This document shows positions 26,492-35,055 of a DNA stretch of 64,000 bases, piece after piece. A program made the position numbers and the translations under genes. Origin of the DNA: Paractinoplanes pyxinae (GTDB lineage Bacteria > Actinomycetota > Actinomycetes > Mycobacteriales > Micromonosporaceae). Position 1 is the stretch's first letter. Each line of letters begins with the position of its first letter. The notes under the pieces were generated by a model. It saw only the letters and a program-made list of their open reading frames with translations, had not been told where the DNA came from and ran no database searches. Where the stretch lies: contig NZ_JAPNTZ010000018.1 of the NCBI RefSeq assembly GCF_026626335.1, positions 124,001 through 188,000 on the forward strand, in the 5' to 3' direction.

Positions 26492-27106
26492 TCAAGGAGA
26501 TTCGAGCGCGACGGTAATGGCCAGTTCGTCGAGGAACAACTGTGTCAGTGCCGGCAGCTGCGAGTCGCCGAGGATCGCACCGCGCAGCGCGGTGGCGCTG
26601 GCAAGACCACTGAGATCGTTGCCTCGCAGATCGGTCCCCCGCAGGTCGCAGCTTTCAATCGCGAGGCCGGTGAATTTGCAGCCATCGAAGGCGGCCGTTG
26701 GCAGTGCGCAGGCGGACAGCGCGGTCTCCGTCAAGGAACAGCCGACGAAGGCGACGGGGCCGGTTGCCTTGATCTGGTGCAGGGTGGCGTAATCGAGGCG
26801 ACAGTTTTCGAAGATCACGTCTTTGACGGCGACGGTGTCGAGATGTGCGCCAACCAGAGAGCAGCTAGTAAGGACGCAGCGGTCCAGCCGGGCTGAGGTC
26901 AGCGTCAGACCGGACAGGTCGGCGTCGGTCAGCCAGGACCGCGTCACGGAGATGTCTTCTAGCGTTGCGCGTGCCCAAGTGTCGCCGGTGATGACTACCT
27001 CACTGACGGCTTCGCCCGCGCGCGGAGCCTTCTCCCATCGGGGTAAGTCATCAGGTTCTTCACCAGGCAGAAGTACCTTCACGTCTCGTACAGCACGGAT
27101 CTGCAT
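26492..27106 (-). CDS. Pentapeptide-repeat protein of the triceptide cassette
   Basis: This is a 204-aa protein. From about residue 45 it shows right-handed quadrilateral-helix repeats with central Leu or Phe every five residues, such as ADLSGLTLTSARLDRC, VFAFVGC-like and SCDLRGTDLRGNDLSG turns. Pentapeptide-repeat proteins often mimic DNA and protect gyrase (Qnr, AlbG and McbG, the microcin B17 immunity protein). It lies 50 bases after the RiPP precursor on the same strand, so it may be self-immunity or a partner in the product's mode of action; that is inference. ATG 27106 is preceded by a G-rich stretch. Confidence 0.8.
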   Translation of the reverse strand: MQIRAVRDVKVLLPGEEPDDLPRWEKAPRAGEAVSEVVITGDTWARATLEDISVTRSWLTDADLSGLTLTSARLDRCVLTSCSLVGAHLDTVAVKDVIFENCRLDYATLHQIKATGPVAFVGCSLTETALSACALPTAAFDGCKFTGLAIESCDLRGTDLRGNDLSGLASATALRGAILGDSQLPALTQLFLDELAITVALESP

Positions 27107-27156
27107 GGTTCACCTTAAGCAGCGGGCGGCGGCGAGGGCGCCGCCGCCCGCAAGCC

Positions 27157-27342
27157 TCATCTCTTGTTGTTCCAGTTGTCCCAGCTGGGCCGGTTGTCGA
27201 ACTGCGGTTTGGTGTTGTCCCAGGTGGGGCGGTTGTCGAACTTCGCGCCATCGACGGGAGCGGGGGCCGAGTCGCTGGGGCCGCGGCCGAGGCGTTCGAG
27301 GACGGAGGCGTCGATGCTGGTGAGCTGTTGAACGATAGTCAC
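27157..27342 (-). CDS. Triceptide (multiple cyclophane, AmcA-like) RiPP precursor peptide
   Basis: This is a 61-aa precursor from a GTG at 27342 with AAGGAGG six bases upstream; the GTG overlaps the maturase stop (GTGA). The leader ends about residue 34 (VLERLGRGPSDSAPAPVDGA). The core, 35-61, carries five aromatic-X-Asn motifs: FDN (35-37), WDN (41-43), FDN (48-50), WDN (54-56) and WNN (57-59). A three-residue cyclophane maturase couples the aromatic ring to the beta carbon of Asn in such motifs. NRP repeats (38-39, 51-52) with FDN...WDN give a two-fold repeat in the core. The pattern matches the actinobacterial triceptide precursors called AmcA; the name is from memory. Confidence 0.82.
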   Translation of the reverse strand: MTIVQQLTSIDASVLERLGRGPSDSAPAPVDGAKFDNRPTWDNTKPQFDNRPSWDNWNNKR

Positions 27343-28481
27343 AGTGTCCCTCCTTGGACGTGAGCGAGCGCGGAGCGCGCGACGGCCTGGTAGGCGGTGC
27401 GGCAGTAGTTGGTCTCGGTGGTGTCGAAGCGGCCATGCTCGAAGAATCTGTTGCCGGCTTGGGCGCCGCGGCAGAAGCTCCAAAACTCGCATCGGGCGGC
27501 GCAGCGGCGCAGGCCGGTGTCGAACTCGTGGACGTAGCCCACGCGCGGCAGGCGGGCCATCATGGCGGGCAGGGATTCGGTCAGGATGTTGCCAATGATG
27601 AAGTCGTCGTAGCGGGGCGCGGTGACGCCGAGCAGTTCAGGCGAGAGCACGACTACCTGGCCGGTGGCTGCGACGGTGGGGATGGGATCGTAGGCGCCGG
27701 CCGCGTCCTTGCCGCCGCCTGTCGCATATGTGAGCCAGCTGCGGAGCCGGTCCAGATCGCGGATATGCAGCCGGGGGTAAGTGCTGCGCAGCTGCCAGAG
27801 TCGGGCCCAGAACTGTTCGGCTTGGGCGGTGGTGACCTGGGGCCGGTGGGCGTTGAGCCCTTCGAGTTCCTCGATGTTAAATCCCACTGACACGCATCCC
27901 AGGTTGGCGAAATACTGGATGAGTTGGTCGGGGTGCGCGATGGTGTCCGTGGTGATGACGCAGATCGCGCTGAAGGCGATGTGAGCCGTCTTGAGCTGAT
28001 CGATCCCGGCGAGCGTCCGGGCGTGACTGGAGCGCCCGGCACGGTCGACGCGGGTCGCGTTTAGCGGTTCTGGCCCGTCGAGTGAGACACCGACCTGGAC
28101 TTGATACTTGCGCAGCAGGTCGATCCATGCCGGCGTGATCAGGGTGGCGTTGGTCTGGACAACGTGGCGAACGCGACCGGCGGCGCGCAGTAATTCAAAT
28201 GGCGCCAGGAGCTTCACCATGTGGGACAGGGGTGTTGTCAACGGTTCGCCGCCGTGCCATACGACTTCGACCGGTACATCTGCCGGTTGCTGGGCGATTG
28301 AGCTCGCGAGACGCTCAGCGACCTTGGCCGGCATCAAGGTTTGCCGGTTACGGCCGGGCAGGTAGCAGTAGTCGCAGTCGAGGTTGCACAGCGTTGCCGG
28401 CTGGGCGATCACGGTTCGGAACTGTTCTCCGATCATCACTGGACGCTCGGGCGTGAAGTCGCGTGCTTCAAAGGCGGTCAC
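27339..28481 (-). CDS. Radical SAM/SPASM cyclophane-forming peptide maturase (AmcB-like)
   Basis: This is a 380-aa protein. The radical SAM motif is CNLDCDYC (about 32-39, CxxxCxxC), followed by GGEP-type WHGGEPL (about 75-81) and SLDGPEPLN. The C-terminal SPASM/Twitch cysteines are RRCAARCEFWSFCRG and a terminal NYCRTA. It would use SAM to abstract a hydrogen and form ring-to-side-chain C-C bonds on the precursor encoded by the overlapping gene downstream. Gene order here is maturase, precursor, pentapeptide protein. GTG 28481 is the only reasonable start. The length fits this family, which is shorter than FxsB-type enzymes. Confidence 0.9.
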   Translation of the reverse strand: MTAFEARDFTPERPVMIGEQFRTVIAQPATLCNLDCDYCYLPGRNRQTLMPAKVAERLASSIAQQPADVPVEVVWHGGEPLTTPLSHMVKLLAPFELLRAAGRVRHVVQTNATLITPAWIDLLRKYQVQVGVSLDGPEPLNATRVDRAGRSSHARTLAGIDQLKTAHIAFSAICVITTDTIAHPDQLIQYFANLGCVSVGFNIEELEGLNAHRPQVTTAQAEQFWARLWQLRSTYPRLHIRDLDRLRSWLTYATGGGKDAAGAYDPIPTVAATGQVVVLSPELLGVTAPRYDDFIIGNILTESLPAMMARLPRVGYVHEFDTGLRRCAARCEFWSFCRGAQAGNRFFEHGRFDTTETNYCRTAYQAVARSALAHVQGGTL

Positions 28482-28789
28482 GGCCGTTCACCGCCGGTGG
28501 GCGCGCTGATGCGATGCGACGAATGGATGAGGTAGCAAGGTTGCCTCACGATCGGTTCTCCTGGTGACAGCGCACATCAGTAAGTGGGGCCTGTTGTCAT
28601 CAGAGCCCGGCGCCTAGGCAGCCCGGAAGACGTGAGCAGCTGTACCGGCTGGTGCGTCGCTGTCCTTCGTTGTGCGGGGTTGTGCTCAATACGCGGGGGC
28701 CGTCGATCACCGTCCAAATCCGCTACCCTCAACACCCAGCGCACACGCCCGCGCACTCCTGGTTATGCGTCCACTCGGGAGGACCGACA
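28482..28789. other. Divergent promoter region between RiPP maturase and regulator
   Basis: About 308 bases divide the minus-strand RiPP genes from a plus-strand regulator. No gene is supported. The region should carry both promoters, and the regulator next to it may act here. I could not settle on one -35/-10 pair. Confidence 0.4.
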
Positions 28790-30145
28790 GTGGCCGGCAC
28801 CCAACGTCCGATCGCCAACTCTTGTCTGGCCGGGCTCATTACCGAGGCGGACATCTCTCATGCGGCCCTGGCCCGGCAGGTCAACCAGTTGGCCCGCCGC
28901 GCCGAGCATGGCGGCCTGGACCTGCGCTACGACTCCAGCTCCGTCCACCGGTGGCTACGCGGTGCCGTTCCCGCCCCGCCGGCGCCTCAGCTGATCGCCG
29001 CCGTCCTGACCCGGCGCCTGCACCGTGTGATCACATCTGATGATGTGCTCGATGACGGCGTCGCCTATCTCGCCCTGCCCGACACCGCCGACGCGACCAC
29101 CGCCTCAGCCACCAGCCTCTGGCACCGCATCGCCATGCGCCGCGAAGCTATTCGCTATCCCTTTGTTGCTGCCGCGGGCCCCGAAGCCGGCTGGCGCTGG
29201 GCATTCGGGCCCGCCGCCGCGAACGTCTCGCGCTCCGGAACCCGACGAGTCGGCATGAGCGACGTCGATAGGATCCTCGCCGCCCGCAGCGACTTCGCCG
29301 ATCTCGACCGCCGCCACGGCGGTGGTTACGCTCGCGCCTGGCTCAGTGACTACCTCGATCACGAGGTGACGCCCCTCCTTCACGGCACCTACCGCGACAC
29401 CGTCGGCAGAGCCTTGTTCGCCGCCGCTGCGGTCCTGACCGAAACCGTCTCCTACATGGCCTTCGACGCCGGCGAACAAGGCCTGTCCCAGCGCCTGAGC
29501 ATCCAAGGACTCGCCTTGGCCAAACACGCCGGAGACACCGCTTTTGGCGCCTACGTCATGAGCAACATGGCCGCCCAGCTCGTCTACCTCGGCGACGGCG
29601 CCAAAGCCGCCCAGATGGCACGCGCAGCATCCGCGTCAGCGCGCCGTGCTCCTGCGGCGCTACTCGCCAGAATTCACACCACTGAGGCCCGCGGACACGC
29701 TCTCGCCCACGACGCCGGCGAGTGCCGCACCTCGCTTCGACGCGCCGAGACCGCCCTCGCGCGTTCGATACCCGATAGCGCACCAAGCTGGCTCGGCGCG
29801 TCCAGTCTGGCCCACCACGCCGGGTCCACCATGCACTGCCTCCATGACCTCGGACAATTTGCGGAGGCCGACAAGTACAGCACCGCTGCCCTGGACTTGC
29901 CGACCGACAGCATCCGAGCCCGTGCCCTGCATCAGATCCTGCACGCTCGCGTCCAAGCTGGCCTCGGCGACATCGAACACTCGTGCCACACCGCTCGCTC
30001 GGCGCTGCTCGCGACGGGTCACCTGCGATCACGGCGGCTTCGCGACCGCATCCACGAGTACACGGCCGGACTGACCGCGCATGGCCAGCATTCAGCCGTT
30101 CTGAGCTGGAAGTCCGAAGCCCGCGAGCTGCTGGGAGCCGCGTGA
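28790..30145 (+). CDS. HTH/TPR-type transcriptional regulator
   Basis: This is a 451-aa protein from GTG 28790 with GGGAGGA about six bases upstream; the longer frame from 28652 lacks a ribosome binding site and protein-like composition. Residues 1-90 are a XRE-type helix-turn-helix (CLAGLITEADISHAALARQV...YDSSSVHRWLRG). The rest is an alpha-solenoid of TPR-like repeats (for example HAGDTAFGAYVMSNMAAQLV, and DLGQFAEADKYSTAALDLP). Such HTH/TPR proteins are common actinomycete regulators, often beside biosynthetic genes, and may sense a peptide. It is divergent from the triceptide cassette, so control of that cassette is the leading guess. Confidence 0.82.
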   Translation: MAGTQRPIANSCLAGLITEADISHAALARQVNQLARRAEHGGLDLRYDSSSVHRWLRGAVPAPPAPQLIAAVLTRRLHRVITSDDVLDDGVAYLALPDTADATTASATSLWHRIAMRREAIRYPFVAAAGPEAGWRWAFGPAAANVSRSGTRRVGMSDVDRILAARSDFADLDRRHGGGYARAWLSDYLDHEVTPLLHGTYRDTVGRALFAAAAVLTETVSYMAFDAGEQGLSQRLSIQGLALAKHAGDTAFGAYVMSNMAAQLVYLGDGAKAAQMARAASASARRAPAALLARIHTTEARGHALAHDAGECRTSLRRAETALARSIPDSAPSWLGASSLAHHAGSTMHCLHDLGQFAEADKYSTAALDLPTDSIRARALHQILHARVQAGLGDIEHSCHTARSALLATGHLRSRRLRDRIHEYTAGLTAHGQHSAVLSWKSEARELLGAA

Positions 30146-30162
30146 CCTCCTCGGACAGACGA

Positions 30163-30678
30163 TCAAGTCGGGCGGGGGACTTTCGGACTGGCGTGCTGCA
30201 CCACCGCCCCGTTGAACAGGTAGGCCACGCCGCCCGACTTTCGAGCCAGCAACGCCGCCTCGACACGATCTGCGGTGTTCGCCGTCAGCCGTGACCGCAG
30301 ATCCGTACGCGCCACAAAGGCGAACTCCTCCAGCTCTTCAGACTGCAACGAGATGCGAGACGGGTCATCCATCACGCCGCCGTCGAACAGAAATCCGAAC
30401 CATGCTTTTCGTAGCTCAGTCGGCGGCACCCAGTCCACCACCAGCAACCGCCCCAGGCTGAGCTCGAAACCAAGCTCCTCGGCCACTTCGCGAGCACAAC
30501 AGAGATGCGGCGGCTCCCCGGCCTCCATGATCCCACCGGGAACGTTCCAGTGATCCCGGTAGTTGGGTTTCACAGCGAGTACGGATCCTCCTGAGGGGTC
30601 CGTGATCAACGCGCTCGCCGAGGACAGAAAGCTTGGCAAGCTGGCATACCACTGCGATGGCTCGAGCCGCTCACCCAC
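30163..30678 (-). CDS. NUDIX hydrolase
   Basis: About 171 aa from GTG 30678; the true start is uncertain because no ribosome binding site is evident and an ATG at 30771 is also open. The NUDIX box is GGIMEAGEPPHLCCAREVAEEL (about residues 63-84, GX5EX7REUXEE). The N-terminal strand SASALITDPSGG...LAVKPNYRDHWNVPGG is typical of the MutT/ADP-ribose type. It is convergent with the HTH/TPR regulator, 17 bases apart at the stops; this pairing is often seen in actinobacteria. The substrate is not predicted. Confidence 0.75.
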   Translation of the reverse strand: MGERLEPSQWYASLPSFLSSASALITDPSGGSVLAVKPNYRDHWNVPGGIMEAGEPPHLCCAREVAEELGFELSLGRLLVVDWVPPTELRKAWFGFLFDGGVMDDPSRISLQSEELEEFAFVARTDLRSRLTANTADRVEAALLARKSGGVAYLFNGAVVQHASPKVPRPT

Positions 30679-31018
30679 AGGCCATACGCTACGCGGCTGA
30701 CACCATGCGCCCGAATGCGGCCCGCCTAAGCCGGAGAAGGACTCCGGACACTTAGTGAGCCACTGAGGCATGCGAGCGATACTCAGATCGCGGCTTGCAT
30801 CACTCCTACGAACTTTGAGCCGTCTTCGCCGGCATGACCACTGACATCCGGAGCCCGGCTGGCAAGTACACACCGCGCACGGCTGACGCGAGCAGCTCGC
30901 ACAGCGCCGCATCACTCGCAGACGACGGCCCAGCGATCATCAACGATGACCCGAACGGGCTTCGCATACGCGTCCAGCAGATTTCCGTCGAGACCGTGCG
31001 CCGCGGCAGACTGACGCC
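30679..31018. other. Intergenic region before the integrase genes
   Basis: A frame at 30834-31022 (62 aa) is open, and its stop overlaps the next ATG (ATGA), so a small coupled gene is possible, but it has no ribosome binding site and no recognisable motif. I record it here rather than as a gene. Confidence 0.35.
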
Positions 31019-31207
31019 ATGACGATCATGAAAGACGAACCTCATGGGGCGATCCGGATCGAGGTCTTCCTCAACCCGCTGACCGAAAGGTTCGGCCTTC
31101 AGATCATCGATGAGGGGCCTCACACTCTGTCTCCGCAGGAGATGGAGGACGTCCTGTCGATGGCGTTGCGCAACGTCGCTGCTCGACGCACGATCACCTC
31201 CGCCTAG
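31019..31207 (+). CDS. Small unknown protein preceding the first integrase
   Basis: This is a 62-aa protein, MTIMKDEPHGAIRIEVFLNP..., with an alpha/beta feel and a second half rich in helix (LSPQEMEDVLSMALRNVAAR). I do not recognise it. Its stop directly abuts the ATG of the integrase (31208), so the two are translationally coupled. Position suggests an excision or integration accessory factor, but there is no helix-turn-helix typical of an excisionase. Confidence 0.5.
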   Translation: MTIMKDEPHGAIRIEVFLNPLTERFGLQIIDEGPHTLSPQEMEDVLSMALRNVAARRTITSA

Positions 31208-32380
31208 ATGTCAAGGTCACGTATCCCTGCCGGGAGCTGGGGCCGCATCCGTCATCTCGAGCAGCAGCCAGGTAAGTGGCGGGCGTGGGCAACCTTCAGG
31301 GACGCCGACGACGTGGCTCGTGTGGTCGAGGCGTACGAGAGCAGCCGGCAACGAGCAGAGATCAGGCTAAACGCAAAGCTCGGAGATCGGGCCCAACATG
31401 AGCTGACCACTACGACCCGGGTGAGCAGCCTGGCTGATATGTGGCTCGAGGAGCTGCAGCTCGAGGGACGGATCGTCGCGCAGACCATCGATCGCTACAC
31501 CGGATGTCTGCGCCAGACCGTACTGCCCGCGTTTGGTGACCCGGTGATCAGCGAGCTGACCGTGGGCCGCTTGGATCGGTTCCTGAAGACGCTCGCGCAG
31601 GCGAAGCCATCGCAGGCACGCAACGCCAAGGTCGTGCTGAAACAGATGCTGGCGATGGCAGTCCGGCACGGCGCTATCGCAGCCAACCCGGTACGCGAAG
31701 TGGGACGCCTCCCCCGGGCGCGCAAGCCGGTCAGCGTCCTCACGCTGGACGAGCTCGGGCTCATCCGTGCGGCCATCGCCGGCTGGCGGCGCCGGCACAC
31801 CACCGGGCCCCGGCGCAACAACAACCTTGCCGACATCGTCGAACTGTTGATCGCGACCGGCGCCCGGATCGGCGAAGTCCTGGCGCTGCGCTGGCAGGAC
31901 ATCGATCTCGACGACGGCCGCCCCACAGCGACGATCTGCGGGACGATTGTCTTCATCAAGGGACGGGGTTTCCTGCGGCAGAACTGGACGAAGACCGACG
32001 CCGGTTTCCGCACCGTGGTCCTGCCGAATTTTGCGGTTGATGTGTTGTGGCGGCGCTTCAACGACCGGGCACATCCCGTTCGTGGCCGGCCGACCGTCGA
32101 TGCCGTCTTTGAAAGCCGCAACGGCACGTGGCTCTCGCCCTACAACGTCGGCCGACAGTGGCGTGAGGTCCGCGCTCGAGCCGGGTTGGACTGGGCGACC
32201 CCGCACACCTTCCGCAAGACCGTAGCTACAGCCCTGGGCAATGCCGGCAGGACCACGGAGGCCTCACGTCAACTCGGTCACGCTAGCGAAGAGGTCACCC
32301 TGAGCTACTACATCGCCAAGCCGAAGCTCGCGCCGGACGTGACCGACGTGCTGGAGACGCTCGGGCCGCGCCGTCGATAG
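31208..32380 (+). CDS. Tyrosine recombinase (site-specific integrase) 1
   Basis: This is a 390-aa protein. An N-terminal SAM-like core-binding domain (about 75-165) is followed by the catalytic domain with Arg in TGARIGEVLALRWQDID (about 218), Lys in NWTKTDAGFR, His-x-x-Arg in TPHTFRKTVAT, His in QLGHASEEVTLSYYI and the nucleophilic Tyr there. All catalytic positions are present, so the enzyme should be functional. It lies at the right end of the 16.7-32.4 kb island, 40 bases before the right repeat copy. It would integrate and, with an accessory factor, excise the element. Confidence 0.92.
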   Translation: MSRSRIPAGSWGRIRHLEQQPGKWRAWATFRDADDVARVVEAYESSRQRAEIRLNAKLGDRAQHELTTTTRVSSLADMWLEELQLEGRIVAQTIDRYTGCLRQTVLPAFGDPVISELTVGRLDRFLKTLAQAKPSQARNAKVVLKQMLAMAVRHGAIAANPVREVGRLPRARKPVSVLTLDELGLIRAAIAGWRRRHTTGPRRNNNLADIVELLIATGARIGEVLALRWQDIDLDDGRPTATICGTIVFIKGRGFLRQNWTKTDAGFRTVVLPNFAVDVLWRRFNDRAHPVRGRPTVDAVFESRNGTWLSPYNVGRQWREVRARAGLDWATPHTFRKTVATALGNAGRTTEASRQLGHASEEVTLSYYIAKPKLAPDVTDVLETLGPRRR

Positions 32381-32419
32381 CCAGTCCACACTCAAGACTG
32401 CTCCGGTGCACACCACCTC

Positions 32420-32442
32420 TAAACCATCCTAGGAGGCTGGGT
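32420..32442 (+). repeat. Right copy of candidate attachment-site repeat
   Basis: TAAA-C-CATCCTAGGAGGCTG-G-GT matches the left copy at 16693-16715 with two differences; the 15-base core is at 32425-32439. Position, 40 bases after the stop of integrase 1 and before integrase 2, is what an attR would show. A 15-base repeat alone could be chance in 64 kb, but the flanking matches and the rare CTAG make that less likely. Confidence 0.5.
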
Positions 32443-32527
32443 CGAGGGGGTATCGCCACTTTCGAACGGAGGAGCGGCACCTGTTCGGTGTACACGGTTT
32501 CCCGTGTGCCGAGTCAAGGTCGACCCC

Positions 32528-33790
32528 ATGGCTTCCATATACGCACGAGGGACCTCGTTCTGTGTCCGGTGGCGGGCCGCCGGTGGTCGGCAGCAGTGCT
32601 GCACGTTCCGCGGCCCCTCCAACATCAAGGCTGTTGCGGCCAAGCAGTACATCGAGGCACAAGGTGCCCTGGTGAGCAGGGCTCAGGTGTACGCGGCGGT
32701 CGATCCGAGCTCGTCGCAGGCGATGCCGCGTCCGCCTACGATGCTGCTGCGCGACTGGATCGAGCGGTGGCTGGCGCTGAAGGTCGACGTCGCGGCCACC
32801 ACGTACGCCGAGTACGCGCGCATCCTGCATGGCCGGGTCACCGCGGAGCTTGGGCATCTGCCGGTGGCGCGGATCAGCCGTTACGAGCACCTCGATCCCT
32901 GGAAGGCTGAGCTGGCGCGGACGATGATGCCGGCCGGGGTCCGGAAGCACTGGACCGTGCTGAATCAGGTGATGCACGACGCGGTACCCCATCTGCGTGC
33001 CGACAACCCGATGCGCCGCCCACCCGGGCGCCGCGGCAACGGACTCCCCCGCGTCGCACCTCATCACGCGTGCGTGCTCGAGCCGACCCAGGCCGGCATC
33101 CTGCTGGCGCACTGCCCGGCTCCCCTGTACGACGTCGTAGCGGCGCTGCTCGGGACGGGGCTTCGCCTCGGTGAGCTGCTCGGACTTCGCGTCGGCGACG
33201 TGCGTCTCGGCCCGGATCCTGTGGTGCAGGTGGACCGGACGTTGCACCGCGACGGCACGGTCGGTGAGCCGAAGACGACGCGCTCGCGCCGTGCGGTCGC
33301 GATGACGCCGAGAACCGGAAAGCTGTTCGGCCGGCTGGTCGCCGGCAAGCTGGGCGAAGACCTGGTCTTTCCGGCGCCGGGCGGAGGGCCGTGGAAAGCG
33401 GGTAACTTGCGGCAGCGGTACTGGCAGCCCGCAGTGATCGCCGCGCAACGATGCCCGCAGCACCCACCGGTAGCCGCCTCATCCGGGTGGTTGAGCCCGC
33501 GAGCCGTCTCGGCCTGCCGCTGCCCGGAGCGGCTGCTGGTCCGGCCACGGCTGCAGGATCTGCGGCACACCCATGTCGCGTATCTGATCGCCGCGGGCTG
33601 GGACTTCCTGGCCATCCAGCTACGACTGGGCCACGCCTCGATCAGGACGACGTTCGATGTGTACGGGCATCTGCTGGCTCGTGGTGAGCGCTCGCGGCTG
33701 GATGGGCTCGACCGGCAACTGGGCTTGGCCCAAGCTACGGGCAGGTCGGCGGGATCAGTCCCGCAGGGGCGTGGAACGCGTCCCGCGTGA
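32528..33790 (+). CDS. Tyrosine recombinase (site-specific integrase) 2
   Basis: This is a 420-aa protein from ATG 32528 (MASIYARG), the start of the usual N-terminal AP2-like/arm-binding stretch; an ATG-like start at 32504 adds eight residues. The catalytic set is present: TGLRLGELLGLRVGDV (Arg), EPKTTRSRR (Lys), LQDLRHTHVAYL (His-x-x-Arg), RLGHASIRTTFDVYGH (His and Tyr). A CxC-rich insert, RCPQHPP...ACRCPERL, lies just before the HxxR box. It is distinct from integrase 1 (low similarity outside the motifs) and could mobilise a separate element or the Wadjet genes to its right. Confidence 0.92.
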   Translation: MASIYARGTSFCVRWRAAGGRQQCCTFRGPSNIKAVAAKQYIEAQGALVSRAQVYAAVDPSSSQAMPRPPTMLLRDWIERWLALKVDVAATTYAEYARILHGRVTAELGHLPVARISRYEHLDPWKAELARTMMPAGVRKHWTVLNQVMHDAVPHLRADNPMRRPPGRRGNGLPRVAPHHACVLEPTQAGILLAHCPAPLYDVVAALLGTGLRLGELLGLRVGDVRLGPDPVVQVDRTLHRDGTVGEPKTTRSRRAVAMTPRTGKLFGRLVAGKLGEDLVFPAPGGGPWKAGNLRQRYWQPAVIAAQRCPQHPPVAASSGWLSPRAVSACRCPERLLVRPRLQDLRHTHVAYLIAAGWDFLAIQLRLGHASIRTTFDVYGHLLARGERSRLDGLDRQLGLAQATGRSAGSVPQGRGTRPA

Positions 33791-34008
33791 GCGCGTCGTC
33801 GGGCTGGCCGGCAGGTGCCACAACTGCCGGTGGGCTCGCTCCAATGGCGGATGACCGATCAGTAGTTGCACCGGGCATTTCCGTTTTCGCGGGCGACTCG
33901 ACGTCCCGTCCTTGAGCTGCCTCGCGCGAGGGGCCGAGCAATCCACTGAAAGCGGGCGACGGCTCGTTCGACGGCTTGGGACGCTGGTGACACGGGCCGT
34001 CGAGCCGA

Positions 34009-35055
34009 TCACCCGTGTGCCCAGGATGCGAGAGCATGCGCAGGAACGTTTTCCTGAGCGACGCGCCCTCGCGTTTCGCGGACCCGAGCGGTCTGCTGCC
34101 AGAGCTGGTCGCCGAGCCAGTCCCGGCCGGGCATCGCCGACCAGTTGACGCTTCCGGTGTTCTGGACGGGACGCTCGGCCATGGCGGCCCACAGGGCCAC
34201 GGCGGGTTTGATGTCGGGCAAGCCGGCGGCGGCCGCGGCTGTTGCGGCGTCGGAGGCGATGGTGAGTCCGGCCGGGTCGAGGTCGCCCCAGTACCAGACT
34301 GTTCCGGTGACGGGGCCGCGTCCGCCGATGTCGACGCCGAGGGCGGCGACTTGTGAAGGGAAGGCGTTGCCGCATCCCCAGGCGACCGCGCCGATGCGGT
34401 GGGTGTGGCTGTTTCGCAGGGTGTCGGCGGCGACCCAGTAGGTGTCGCTGTTCTCAACGACCAAGATGTCCGGTCCCGGCCCGACCAGGACGGAAGGCAG
34501 CGGGGCGGGTATGCGGACACAGGCCAGCAGGTCGAAGCTGAGCCGGCCTGAGCCGAACAGGTTGGTGCGGGCCATACCGTCCAGGCACTTTTCGTCGCCG
34601 AAGATTTCTGCCGACCGGTAGCGCACCGGGACGATGCTGGTTGTGCCGCCGTTGGTGCGGGCGAGCCAGGTGTTGATGGCGATGAGTTCGCGGAGTCGGG
34701 CGTCGGACAGCGTCGGCAGGGAGGCGACCCAGCCGAGTTCGTGCCGCCACGGAAACCTGATCCATTCCTTGGCGCGCAGTGCACGGCGGGCTGCTGGAAT
34801 GGTGACCGATCGTGGCAACGGGGGTGTGGTGGAGGTGTCCCACGCGGTGCTCGGCAGTTCCAGCAGGCCGCGGGTCTCGAGGTTGCGCAGGGCCGCTTCC
34901 AGGGCCGCGGCCTGGACCGCGTCACCGATCAGGCGTGGCGCGGCGGCGGTCCACAGGCTCCACACCTGAGACAGCGGCACGCGGACGGATCCGGTCCGGC
35001 CAAGCCCGTCAGCGAGGGCGTCGATTTCGGCGGGACGGGTGAGGGCGAATGTCAT
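34009..35055 (-). CDS. jetD: Wadjet JetD: Toprim-fold nuclease subunit
   Basis: This is a 348-aa protein with the DUF3322/DUF2220 pattern. A helical and winged N-terminal part is followed by RSAEIFGDEKCLDGMARTNL, ILVVENSDTYW and VWYWGDLDPAGLTIA. The Glu in VVEN and the GDLD acids are the Toprim-like metal ligands. JetD cleaves small circular plasmid DNA once the SMC complex has extruded it. Its ATG at 35055 overlaps the jetC stop (ATGA), and it is the last gene of the operon. It is about 50 residues shorter than the JetD proteins I recall, but no motif appears lost. Confidence 0.92.
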   Translation of the reverse strand: MTFALTRPAEIDALADGLGRTGSVRVPLSQVWSLWTAAAPRLIGDAVQAAALEAALRNLETRGLLELPSTAWDTSTTPPLPRSVTIPAARRALRAKEWIRFPWRHELGWVASLPTLSDARLRELIAINTWLARTNGGTTSIVPVRYRSAEIFGDEKCLDGMARTNLFGSGRLSFDLLACVRIPAPLPSVLVGPGPDILVVENSDTYWVAADTLRNSHTHRIGAVAWGCGNAFPSQVAALGVDIGGRGPVTGTVWYWGDLDPAGLTIASDAATAAAAAGLPDIKPAVALWAAMAERPVQNTGSVNWSAMPGRDWLGDQLWQQTARVRETRGRVAQENVPAHALASWAHG

